The position numbers and the translations under genes were made by a program. DNA of 6,068 nt from Chthoniobacter sp. GTDB lineage: Bacteria > Verrucomicrobiota > Verrucomicrobiia > Chthoniobacterales > Chthoniobacteraceae. This document shows, in pieces, positions 1 to 6,068 of this stretch (position 1 is its first letter; every line of letters starts with the position of its first letter). The notes beneath the pieces were generated by a model. The model was not told the origin of the DNA and did not search any database. It saw only the letters and a program-made list of their open reading frames with translations. The stretch lies in contig JANXSB010000061.1 of NCBI GenBank assembly GCA_025352865.1, forward strand, positions 1 to 6,068, written 5' to 3'.

Positions 1-388
1 CGCAGTCAAAGCGGAACTCCTCCAGCGCGGCGAGGAGCGTGGGGATTTGCAGGCGGTTGCGGCTGATCTCGCCGGGCGATGGATGGGCGATGCCGGCGGC
101 GATGGCGTCCTCGACTTTGCGCACGATGAGTTTCCCACCAAGCTGCGCCGCGCGCTTGTCGCGGAAAGTGTTCAGCTCGGGAAAATGATGCCCCGTGTCC
201 ACGTTGAGAAACGGCATCGGGATGTCCGATGGACGGAACGCTTTCTCCGCGAGCCGCAGCAGGCAGATGGAATCTTTTCCGCCGGAGAAAAGCAGCGCAG
301 GCCGCTCGAACTCGGCCGCAACCTCGCGCATCACATGGATGGCTTCGGTTTCGAGATACTGGAGGTGGTCGAGGTGGTAGCTGGTCAT
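1..388 (-). CDS. cysD: Sulfate adenylyltransferase subunit 2 (CysD), N-terminal 129 codons, runs off left edge
   Basis: CysD is the catalytic subunit of ATP sulfurylase. With the GTPase CysN it adenylates sulfate to APS in the cytoplasm, the first step of assimilatory sulfate reduction. Reading from the ATG at 388-386, the protein begins MTSYHLDHLQYLETEAIHVM, which matches the family start (E. coli has '[22 protein letters not shown]' at the same place). The PP-loop ATP-binding motif SGGKDS is at residues 35-40 and the second nucleotide-site motif VDTGHHFPE at 63-71. E. coli CysD has SIGKDS and VDTGWKF there, so this copy belongs to the SGGKDS/HHFP variant. The start lies 6 nt after the cysH stop, in the same frame, with no clear Shine-Dalgarno, so translational coupling is likely. 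The C-terminal part and any cysN/cysC partner lie beyond position 1. The family call is firm; the sub-type is not. Confidence 0.9.
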   Translation of the reverse strand, partial: MTSYHLDHLQYLETEAIHVMREVAAEFERPALLFSGGKDSICLLRLAEKAFRPSDIPMPFLNVDTGHHFPELNTFRDKRAAQLGGKLIVRKVEDAIAAGIAHPSPGEISRNRLQIPTLLAALEEFRFDC

Positions 389-394
389 CGCGGC

Positions 395-1057
395 TCAGGC
401 TTTCACCGCGGCACCGCCCCACGCGGCGTGCAGGCCGCACTCGCGCTTTTCGTCGGCTTTGGCGGGGTCAAAATAATCCCACTCGTTGGGCAGCGCGTGC
501 TCCTCGCAGTAGGCATTCATGTCGCGATCGGTCCAGCGGAAGACGGGGCTGATTTTCAGCGAGCCGAAATTCCCATCCGCGCTCACGATGTCGAGTCCGG
601 CGCGGTTAGGATTCTGCACTTCGCGCAGGCCGGTGATCCAGATGGTCGGCGCGAGTTCGCGCATCCCGCGCTGGAAAGGCTCCAGCTTCATCACGGTGCT
701 GAAAGCCTTGATGCGCTCCTCGTTCTCCGGCGTCGGCGCGGGTGCCCCGCCGTGGATCGCGTCGTACTGCGCGGCGGTCATGCGTGGCACGTAGGCTTTG
801 ATGTTCAGCTTGAGCAAAGCCTTCACTTCTTCCGCGTGGCGGTAGGTCGCGGGCTTGTTGTAGCCGTGATCGACCCACAGCACCGGGATGTCCGGCTGCA
901 CCTGCGTGGCGAGGTGCAAAACGACCGCTTCATACGGGCGGAAATTTGTCGAAACGATCGCGCGCCCACCCGCCTGCGCGACGGCCCAGCGCACGATCTC
1001 CAGCGGCGTTTGGTCGCGGAGTTCGGCGTTGGCTTGGGCGATCTGTTCGGCGGTCAT
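395..1057 (-). CDS. cysH: Phosphoadenylyl-sulfate (PAPS/APS) reductase family, divergent CysH
   Basis: The CysH family reduces activated sulfate (PAPS or APS) to sulfite using thioredoxin or glutaredoxin. The product is 220 aa. The family signature ends it: KRECGLH at 204-210, with C207 as the expected catalytic cysteine. The central stretch aligns with E. coli CysH: QPDIPVLWVDHGY at 54-66, KLEPFQRGMREL at 124-135, and WITGLREVQ at 140-148. The nucleotide loop is STNFRPYEA (36-44) in place of the usual SSSFGIQAA, and the ~20-residue GDTHTT-type segment before the active Cys is missing. The only other Cys is C184, so the paired cysteines of 4Fe-4S APS reductases are absent. I chose the ATG at 1057-1055 because homology begins just after it; the frame stays open upstream to 1243 but that part is low-complexity and overlaps the leader repeats. 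No Shine-Dalgarno is visible. It is co-oriented with cysD, 6 nt apart. Substrate (APS or PAPS) cannot be decided from sequence. Confidence 0.87.
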   Translation of the reverse strand: MTAEQIAQANAELRDQTPLEIVRWAVAQAGGRAIVSTNFRPYEAVVLHLATQVQPDIPVLWVDHGYNKPATYRHAEEVKALLKLNIKAYVPRMTAAQYDAIHGGAPAPTPENEERIKAFSTVMKLEPFQRGMRELAPTIWITGLREVQNPNRAGLDIVSADGNFGSLKISPVFRWTDRDMNAYCEEHALPNEWDYFDPAKADEKRECGLHAAWGGAAVKA

Positions 1058-1079
1058 GCGGCGGCGGTCGGTTTTTTGG

Positions 1080-1178
1080 AAGGGCGGAGACGAAAGCAGA
1101 TTTCGCCGCCCTTGGCTACGGGCAAAATGCGCCGTGCGTGACATACGCACCGTCGCGAAACGCGGGGCCGATTTTGCC
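1080..1178 (-). promoter_or_regulatory. Candidate structured 5' leader of cysH (nested inverted repeats)
   Basis: This lies in the 136-nt gap between the protease pseudogene's stop and the cysH start. Read on the minus strand, an outer arm GGCAAAAT (1178-1171) pairs with ATTTTGCC (1128-1121). Inside it are two hairpins: CGCG-TTT-CGCG (1164-1154) and GTGCGT-ATGTC-ACGCAC (1150-1134). Below it is a longer hairpin, AAGGGCGG-CGAAA-TCTGC-TTTCG-TCT-CCGCCCTT (1113-1080), with 8+5 perfect pairs and one 3-nt bulge, ending 22 nt before the ATG. Together these could form a three-way junction plus a stem. The lower stem is not followed by a T-run (CCAAAAAACC), so it is not a standard terminator. I see no match to SAM-I consensus motifs I know. 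Alternatives are a terminator for the upstream gene or chance pairing in GC-rich DNA. Pairings are read directly; function is inference. Confidence 0.35.
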
Positions 1179-1613
1179 AGCCGGCAGCCGGTCTTAAGGC
1201 GTGCGCGTGACCTGCAGTCGGATGAAGCGCTGCGAGGTCGCACCGGTGATCGGCACGCTGTCGCGGAAGGTCACGGTTTCGGTGCCGTCCGCGTTGGGGA
1301 TGGCCGTGCCGACCTGCACCGGTGTGCCGTTCCAGACGTTGATGGTGTCGCCGGATTGCGGCGTGTAGGTCAGATCGGTCGCGGTGGGCGAGCGGCGGAA
1401 GGTCAGCGTGAGATATTTCAAGCCGTCGATGGTTTGAATCGCCGTGGTCGGGAGGCCGCTCGCGCTGGCCACTTTCGGATCCAAGCCGAAGGCATAATCG
1501 AGCAGGGTCGAAATGCCATTGTGGTTGAGGTCGGCGTTGTCGCCGCTGATGCTCGGGTCGAGCAATTCGTCGGGGGTGAACTGGTTCAGGCTCCAGAGAT
1601 CGATCGGTGCGGC

Positions 1614-1934
1614 GCTCGTGACCGTCACCGTCGTCTGCCAGGGCGCGCTGTTGGACAGCCCGCCGATGGGGATGCCGAGGTTGAGCGCGAAGGTTTGGTT
1701 GGGCTGGACGATGGCATCATTGAGCAGCGGCACGGTGATGGTCTTGCTGGCCGCATCGCCATCGGCCCATGAGAGCGTGCCGGTCACGGGCGTGTAGCGG
1801 GTGAGGGCGGCGGTGCCGGGCTGGGTGGCGAAGTTCATCGTGATCGCGCCGTAGCTGCCGCCGGTGCGCGTGGCGGTGAGGGTGAGCGAGGTGCCTTCCG
1901 CGCCCGCGACCGTGGCGGCACTGAGCTGGACGCG
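1614..1934 (-). other. Calx-beta domain 2 of the protease pseudogene
   Basis: Residues about 955-1061 form a Calx-beta fold: VAGAEGTSLTLTATRTGG, then AITMNFATQPGTA, then GTLSWADGDAASKTITVPLL and QTFALNLGIP. Calx-beta domains bind calcium and act as extracellular spacers or adhesion modules. Together with Calx-beta 1 (nucleotides 2406-2717) it flanks the delta-60 repeats. The two copies are clearly diverged, so this is not a recent duplication. Its intact W1010 is the internal reference for the nonsense codon in domain 1. Confidence 0.8.
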
Positions 1935-2003
1935 GCCGGGCAGTGCGGGCGGGCTGGTGAAAATCCGCGCCACGGTGAGGTCGGGCGTGCCCTGGATGAT
2001 GCC

Positions 2004-2396
2004 GAAGCCTGCTCCGAGGATCGCCCGGCCGTCGGACTGCATCGTGAAGTCATAGACCTCGCCGGTCGATCCCGTGCCGACATTGAAGGTGGTGTCGAGC
2101 CCGCCGCCGCCGCCGAGGCGGGCCAGGGAATTCATCGCGGTGCCGCCGATTTTCGCGAATTTTCCGCCCACGAGAATGTTTCCGTCCGGCTGCAGCGCGA
2201 GGGCAAAGACGGGCAGCGTATCCACGCCCCCGCCGATGCCGAAGGCGGTGTCCACGGTGCCGTTCGGATTGAGGCGCGCGAAACCTTTGTTGGGCACGCT
2301 GAAGGCCCCGCCGATGAGCAGTTTTCCATCGGGCTGGAGGACGGTCTTATAGACCGCATTGTCCACGAAGTCCGAAGCGAACGAGGTGTCCAGGGT
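2004..2396 (-). repeat. Three delta-60-type protein repeats in the protease pseudogene
   Basis: Three degenerate repeats of about 32-34 residues occur at spacing about 46-53: residues 801-832 (TLDTSF ... LQPDGKLLIGGAF), 847-880 (TVDTAF ... LQPDGNILVGGKF) and 899-931 (GLDTTF ... MQSDGRAILGAGF). The xLDTxF, QxDGxxLxGxxF pattern is that of delta-60 repeats, thought to build beta-propeller blades. Only three blades are present, fewer than a closed propeller needs, so this is either a partial module or pairs with other domains. The repetition is at protein level; DNA identity among units is low. Confidence 0.75.
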
Positions 2397-2552
2397 GCCG
2401 GCGGAGCCGATGTTCACGGTGCAGGCCGGCACGTAGAGCACGACTCCGGGAGACGGGTTGCTGAGCGTGACGGTGAAAGTTTTCACGCCGAAGAAAGGCA
2501 CATTCGGGACGATGGGGATGGTCACGGTCTTCGGCGCATTGTCGCCCGCCGG

Positions 2553-2555
2553 CTA
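2553..2555 (-). other. Premature in-frame TAG at codon 748, inside Calx-beta 1
   Basis: The coding strand reads GTC CTC AAC TAG CCG GCG GGC. The surrounding protein is ATKTGVLN-stop-PAGDNAPKTVTIPI. Calx-beta 2 of the same protein has TPVTGTLSWADGDAASKTITVPL at the equivalent place, so the stop aligns with W1010 of the second domain. This implies TGG to TAG, a single G-to-A change. Coding continues in the same frame for 452 more codons. Confidence 0.9.
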
Positions 2556-4472
2556 GTTGAGGACGCCGGTTTTCGTCGCGTAGTTGGTGGGCGCGGTGGC
2601 GGTGCCGTCGGCGGTCGCGTAGCTCGCGCTGATGGGGCCGAGGCTGGTCGGCGTGCGGTTGAGCCTGGCCGTGAGCGTGACGGTGCTGAGGTTTTTTTCC
2701 ACGCTGACGACCGGCGGCAGCCACTCGATGAACGGATCGAATTGGATCTGGCAGTCGAGGTATTCGTTGGGGGTCACGCCGCCTTTGGCGAGCGGCTTGA
2801 TGGTGATGCCGGCGACGGTGTCGTGAAAGGTCTTGTCGATGCCGAGCGCGGCATCCTGCGAGTTGTTGCCCGGCGTGGTCATGTCGAGCAGGTTGCCCTG
2901 GGTCACGTTGTTGTAGCCCCAGAGGATGTAGGCACCGTTGAAAAGCGAGGCATTGGCTGGGAAGAGCTGCCGGAAGCCGATCCAGTAATCCATCTGCGCG
3001 TTGCGCACGATTTTCAGCGCGAGCGTATTCGTGACGGTGATGGCCGCGTGGTCGAAGCGGTAGAGGCGGTAGGTGCCGTCCGCGGTGATCGTCGGGATGC
3101 TCGCATCGGGGATCCAGTGGAGGATGCTTTTCTCCCACGGGTCGAACTGAAACTTGATGTCGGTGTTGCCGCCGCCCATCACGCCGAAGGGGTCGGCGTA
3201 TTCCGTGCTCGAACCGTTGGGCGAGATCGGGTTGCCGTCCGTGACCTGCCAGAGATTGCAGTGCTGGAGCCCGAAGGTGTGGCCGAGTTCATGGGCCACC
3301 ACGCGGAAATCGAATTCGCCATTGGTCCAAAAACGCTTGCCCTGGATTTCGCCCAGCCCGCCGTAGTTGATCCCCGAATTGGGGAACCCGCTGAGGCTGC
3401 TGAAGACCACGCCGATCCGGTCGTAGTTGTTGAGGTTGAAGCCCGCCGCCGTCGCGGCGTTCTCGGCATCGATGTGCAGTGGAAAATTGAGGTTGCCCGC
3501 CGCATATGCCGCCCCCGTTTGGGGCATGCGAAAGACCGCCGTCACGTCGGTGGTCGCGACCGCCAGCGCCGCGAGGCCGTAGGAGCCGTCCGCATAGAAT
3601 TGGGCGACCCCGTTGGCCTGATTGAAAAGATTCGCCGCCGAGACCTGGGTGACCGGGGTGGTTCCATTGAGCGGTGGCCCCGTCAGGTCCGAGAAATCGA
3701 CGCGGATGATGAGCACCTTTTTCGTCCCCGTGCTCCACGCGACCGAGGGGCGGCCGGTCACGCCGGAGGTTCCCGGCTGGCCGTTCGCCGCCGTCGGTGG
3801 CATGACCGCGTTCGCCACCGTCTGCGGATCGAGCGCGCCCGGAGAGGGGCCGGTGGCGTTTTCGGCGGCGATGAGTTTTTGCTCGTACTCCGCCACATGC
3901 TCGACGTGGCAGAGCACCGTCCCCTTGCCGGCCACTTCCACGGCGGTCGCCTTATTGGCGGTGGGATTCAGCGGCCCGGCGGGGATGGGCGTTTGCAGGC
4001 CGGAGATCGGGCAGAGGGCGTTGATCGGCACGCCGGTGGCCGGGGTTTCGTTTGTTTCGAGCACGCGGAGCGGGCTGTCGGAGACGGCGAAGGCACCGTC
4101 CACAGCCACCCCGAGCAGGGAGATTTCCGGCTTCGTGGCCTGGGCCTCGCGCCGGCCGTACACGTAGGCGCGGTATTCTTTGCCGTTCACCAGCGCGATG
4201 CGGTAGGTCGGCTCGGCGACGGCCTCGCCTGGCTTCCCGAGCACCCCGAGCGCGGCGAGATCGCCCACGCCCGCCACGCGCTCCTCGAGCAGCGCGGCGA
4301 CTTCCGGCGGGAGCTGCGCCCGCACGGCGAGCGGGACGGCGGCGGCCAGCGCGGCGCGCGGATCCTTTTTGATCAGCGCGGCCAGCACTACCCGGCGGCC
4401 CTGCGCGAGCGCCACACCCTCGGCGAGCAGTGCGCGCTTTCCATCCGCATCCGCGGCGAGGTAGCGCCCGGC

Positions 4473-4475
4473 TCA
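4473..4475 (-). other. Premature in-frame TGA at codon 108, before the propeptide-like region
   Basis: The coding strand reads TTC AAC GCG TGA GCC GGG CGC TAC. The protein on the two sides is AEFNA-stop-AGRYLAADADGKRALLAEG. The frame, base composition and amphipathic helical character carry on unchanged, and the next usable start in frame is GTG at codon 128. A tryptophan fits the aromatic/hydrophobic helix pattern (FNAW-xxRYL), which would again mean TGG to TGA, but this is less secure than at the TAG because no internal copy of this segment exists for comparison. Confidence 0.8.
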
Positions 4476-4796
4476 CGCGTTGAACTCCGCCACTCCGGCG
4501 TGCGTCTCCGCTTTCCACGCGCTCGCAAAAGCCTCGCGCGCCGGGATGTCGGCCAGCTCTTTATGCACGGCCCGCGCGGCCCGCGGCGGCGGCAGCGGCG
4601 GCTCGGGCACGGGGATCGGGATGGTCGGCTGCCCCGGCAGGATCGGCGGCGGCGGCTCATCCACCGCAGCGGCGACGGGAGTCTGCGCCAATGTCTCGCC
4701 GCGCGGCTTTTCATGCAGCCAAAGCCAGCCCGCGGCCGTGAGGCCCGCGAGGGCGAGCACGACGAGCATCAGTCGAAAGAGGGGACGTGTTTTCAT

Positions 4797-4918
4797 AGGA
4801 GGAAAAAGCCGAAGGCGTTTTGGATGCTTTCCCGCCCGTTTTCGCCAGCGCTTTTCCCAACGGGCCTGCCACCTGCGGCATTGCTCGCGCCCGGCGGGCA
4901 CCGCATCTTCGCCGCACC
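4797..4918. promoter_or_regulatory. Divergent intergenic region between the protease pseudogene and xerD
   Basis: These 122 nt separate two divergently transcribed starts, so promoters for both should lie here, but I see no convincing -35/-10 pair on either strand. AGGAGG at 4797-4802 on the plus strand abuts the pseudogene ATG; it could serve only a plus-strand start, and the in-frame TTG at 4820 is 17 nt away, farther than usual. A short perfect hairpin GCCC-GGC-GGGC is at 4889-4899. On the minus strand, GCC-TTC-GGC followed by five Ts lies about 10 nt before the pseudogene ATG and looks like a weak terminator or attenuator. Confidence 0.35.
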
Positions 4919-5878
4919 GTGCGCGCCGCCATCGAAGACTTCATCCTTTACCTCGCCACCGAGCGCGGCCTGTCCGTGAATTACCAGCTCTCCACGCGGC
5001 TCTCGCTGGAAGGTTTCGCGCTCTGGCTGGAGCGGCGCAAACTCGCCGCCGCGATGGGCGAACCCGCGCTCGACGAGCTGCTGAAAAGCGGCGAGGAACC
5101 GCCGCCCGTGGAGACCGACCCGCGCGCGGTCACGCTCGATGACATCGGCGCCCACCTCGCGCACAAAAAGCGGCTCGGGCTTTCGGCTGCGTCGATCAAG
5201 CTCATCGTCGTCGCGATCAAAATTTTCTTCCGCTGGCTGCACGCGCGGAAGCGCATCGCGCACGATGTGGCGGAGAATCTCCCGCTCCCGCGCACCGAGC
5301 GCTACCTGCCGGAGACGATGAACGAACTCCAGACCGACCAGCTTCTCGAAGGCATCCCGGTCAATGCGCCGCGAGGCTTGCGTGACCGCGCGATTCTTGA
5401 ACTGCTCTACGCGAGCGGCCTGCGCGTGTCCGAGCTGGTCAATGCGCGGCTGGAGTATTTCGACATGGAAAACCGCATCATCCGCGTCGTCGGAAAAGGC
5501 AGCAAAACGCGACTCGTCCCGGTCGGGCAAAAGGCGTGCGACGCCATCCGCGCCTATTTGGAAAAGGAACGGCCCGGCATGGTGAAGAAGCGCACCGGCG
5601 GCGAAATCTTCCTCTCCGCGCGCGGCACGAAGCTGACCACGGTGCGCATCTGGCAGATCGTGAAAAACGCCGCGCGCCTCGCCGGGCTCGACCTCAATGT
5701 CTATCCGCACCTGCTCCGCCACAGCTTCGCCACGCATCTGCTGAGCAATGGGGCCGACCTCCGCATCATCCAGGAAATGCTCGGCCACGCCGACATCTCG
5801 ACCACGCAGATTTACACGCACGTCGATCAGCAGCGTTTGAAAGCCGTCCACCACCGCTTCCACCCGCGCGCAAAGTGA
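4919..5878 (+). CDS. xerD: Tyrosine recombinase XerD
   Basis: XerD-type recombinases resolve chromosome dimers at dif with XerC and FtsK. The product from GTG 4919 is 319 aa (E. coli XerD is 298). The N-terminal SAM-like DNA-binding domain spans about 1-125 (AIEDFILYLATERGLS at 4-19), and the catalytic domain about 150-315. All catalytic residues are present: R169 (GLRVSEL), K193 (VVGKGSKTR), H264 and R267 (HLLRHSF), H290 (LGHADISTT) and the nucleophile Y299 (IYTHV). Spacings R-K 24, H-H 26 and H-Y 9 equal those of E. coli XerD. The tail HHRFHPRAK also matches XerD better than XerC. A ~25-residue Pro/Glu-rich insertion at about 42-68 explains the extra length. GTG is preferred because homology starts right after it; a TTG at 4820 would add 33 residues without recognisable similarity. 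No Shine-Dalgarno precedes the GTG. It ends with TGA, and another in-frame TGA follows one codon later. No att sites or transposon ends are nearby, so it is probably the housekeeping enzyme. Confidence 0.9.
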   Translation: MRAAIEDFILYLATERGLSVNYQLSTRLSLEGFALWLERRKLAAAMGEPALDELLKSGEEPPPVETDPRAVTLDDIGAHLAHKKRLGLSAASIKLIVVAIKIFFRWLHARKRIAHDVAENLPLPRTERYLPETMNELQTDQLLEGIPVNAPRGLRDRAILELLYASGLRVSELVNARLEYFDMENRIIRVVGKGSKTRLVPVGQKACDAIRAYLEKERPGMVKKRTGGEIFLSARGTKLTTVRIWQIVKNAARLAGLDLNVYPHLLRHSFATHLLSNGADLRIIQEMLGHADISTTQIYTHVDQQRLKAVHHRFHPRAK

Positions 5879-5887
5879 ACGTGAACG

Positions 5888-5900
5888 GCTGCGGCGCAGC
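5888..5900. terminator. Weak hairpin between convergent xerD and the right-edge gene
   Basis: GCTGC-GGC-GCAGC is a perfect 5-bp stem in the 32-nt gap between two convergent stops, a natural place for a shared terminator. There is no T-run on either side and the stem is short, so it may be chance in GC-rich sequence. Confidence 0.2.
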
Positions 5901-5910
5901 GGGCGAACCG

Positions 5911-6068
5911 CTACGGACGCGGCGGAGCCGTGGCCTCCGCCTGCGTTCGCACCTCGATGCGCTCGACCTTTTTCCGAATGTCCTCGGGCAGTGCCTTGAT
6001 CTGCTCCGGCGTGTCGATCGGTCCGTCGAAAACGGTTTCGCCCTTCGCATTCTTCGCGATGAGGTGAC
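5911..6068 (-). CDS. C-terminal 51 codons of an unidentified protein, runs off right edge
   Basis: An open frame enters from the right edge and ends at TAG (5913-5911). It has no start in the window. The tail reads HLIAKNAKGETVFDGPIDTP, then EQIKALPEDIRKKVERIEVR, then an Ala/Pro-rich end (QAEATAPPRP). A beta-strand pair (LIAKNAKGETVFDGPI) followed by a charged amphipathic helix with 'TPEQxxxLPEDIRKKVE' is protein-like and unlike the antisense shadows nearby, which are Arg/Ser-rich. It recalls the C-terminal tails of some verrucomicrobial PDZ-containing envelope proteins, but that is recollection, not a match I can prove. It converges on xerD with 32 nt between the stops. The function is unknown. 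Confidence 0.6.
   Translation of the reverse strand, partial: HLIAKNAKGETVFDGPIDTPEQIKALPEDIRKKVERIEVRTQAEATAPPRP

Larger units (their letters stand above)
1194..4796 (-). pseudogene. Secreted multidomain metzincin-type (M11/gametolysin-like) protease with Calx-beta and delta-60 repeats, two in-frame stops
   Basis: One reading frame of 1201 codons runs from ATG 4796-4794 to TAA 1196-1194, broken by TGA at codon 108 and TAG at codon 748. Order by residue: membrane signal or anchor, about 6-27 (LFRLMLVVLALAGLTAAG); Pro-rich linker 47-71; propeptide-like region to about 355; peptidase domain from about 359. That domain contains HELGHTFGLQH at 502-512, a full HExxHxxGxxH zinc site with E503 as catalytic base, and a Met-turn EYADPFGVMGGG with M540. 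The zinc site followed by an xYxDPxxxMG segment resembles peptidase M11 (gametolysin); M6-like is the alternative. Then come Calx-beta 1 (about 694-797), three delta-60 repeats (801-931), Calx-beta 2 (about 955-1061), and a verrucomicrobial C-terminal module (1066-1200). The likely intact role is degradation of external protein. No Shine-Dalgarno precedes the ATG (CCTCCT abuts it). Domain coding is intact on both sides of each stop with no frameshift, so inactivation is recent, or the stops are read through or are sequencing errors. The longest uninterrupted piece (codons 128-747) holds the whole protease domain but has no signal peptide. Confidence 0.82.

Noticed and set aside
47..1141. A 364-codon plus-strand open frame
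   Set aside because: It lies antisense to cysD and cysH, both of which carry recognisable motifs; the translated protein has no family features.
2347..3138. A minus-strand open frame overlapping the protease in another frame
   Set aside because: Its product is a His/Arg/Gln-rich low-complexity shadow, and the protease frame holds the domains here.
4473..4475. Selenocysteine at the premature TGA
   Set aside because: No redox-active context or Cys-containing homologue position is evident, and Trp or another ordinary residue fits the flanking helix better.
4799..4817. Hairpin GCC-TTC-GGC with five Ts before the protease ATG as a true terminator
   Set aside because: A 3-bp stem is too short to call, and it would sit in the gene's own leader.
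2742..4979. A 745-codon plus-strand open frame opposite the protease gene
   Set aside because: It is the antisense of a well-supported domain-rich gene in GC-rich DNA; the product is Arg/His/Gly/Val-rich without domains.
4824..4979. ATG at 4824 as a plus-strand gene start following AGGAGG
   Set aside because: It is out of frame with xerD and ends at 4979 as a Pro/Ala-rich shadow.
4919..5878. The recombinase as part of an integron, transposon or phage
   Set aside because: There is no attachment-site repeat, cargo, transposase or phage gene, and its tail and catalytic spacing match housekeeping XerD.

Overview
The window looks like a GC-rich bacterial chromosome fragment, most likely from the phylum Verrucomicrobiota. 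The evidence is the large secreted protein: it ends in the aspartate/asparagine-rich 'NADLNHNGISTLLDYAFGLDP'-type linker plus a terminal beta domain ending 'RFIRLQVTR', and it carries delta-60 repeats and Calx-beta domains, a combination familiar from that phylum. The assignment is inference; no rRNA or other phylogenetic marker is present.

Layout, left to right. (1) Positions 1-1057, minus strand: the sulfate-assimilation pair cysH-cysD. cysD runs off the left edge. The two genes share a reading frame and are separated only by TGA and two codons. (2) 1058-1193: a 136-nt gap upstream of cysH holding four inverted repeats, three of them nested. It could fold into a branched leader RNA or act as a terminator/attenuator. 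(3) 1194-4796, minus strand: one 1201-codon reading frame for a secreted or surface-anchored metzincin-type protease. Its order is membrane signal, Pro-rich linker, HExxHxxGxxH domain with Met-turn, Calx-beta, three delta-60 repeats, second Calx-beta, C-terminal module. Two in-frame stops interrupt it, TGA at 4473-4475 and TAG at 2553-2555, with no frameshift. Both sit where tryptophan is expected, so each is one G-to-A step from TGG. I call it a pseudogene, while noting sequencing error and readthrough as alternatives. (4) 4797-4918: divergent intergenic region. (5) 4919-5878, plus strand: a complete XerD-type tyrosine recombinase with all six catalytic residues. (6) 5911-6068, minus strand: the last 51 codons of an unidentified gene, convergent with xerD.

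The genes do not form one obvious system. cysH and cysD work together in assimilatory sulfate reduction. The recombinase is probably the housekeeping chromosome-dimer resolution enzyme and not part of a mobile element: no attachment sites, terminal repeats or transposase are visible. The most interesting items are the twice-interrupted protease, the structured cysH leader, and the divergent CysH.
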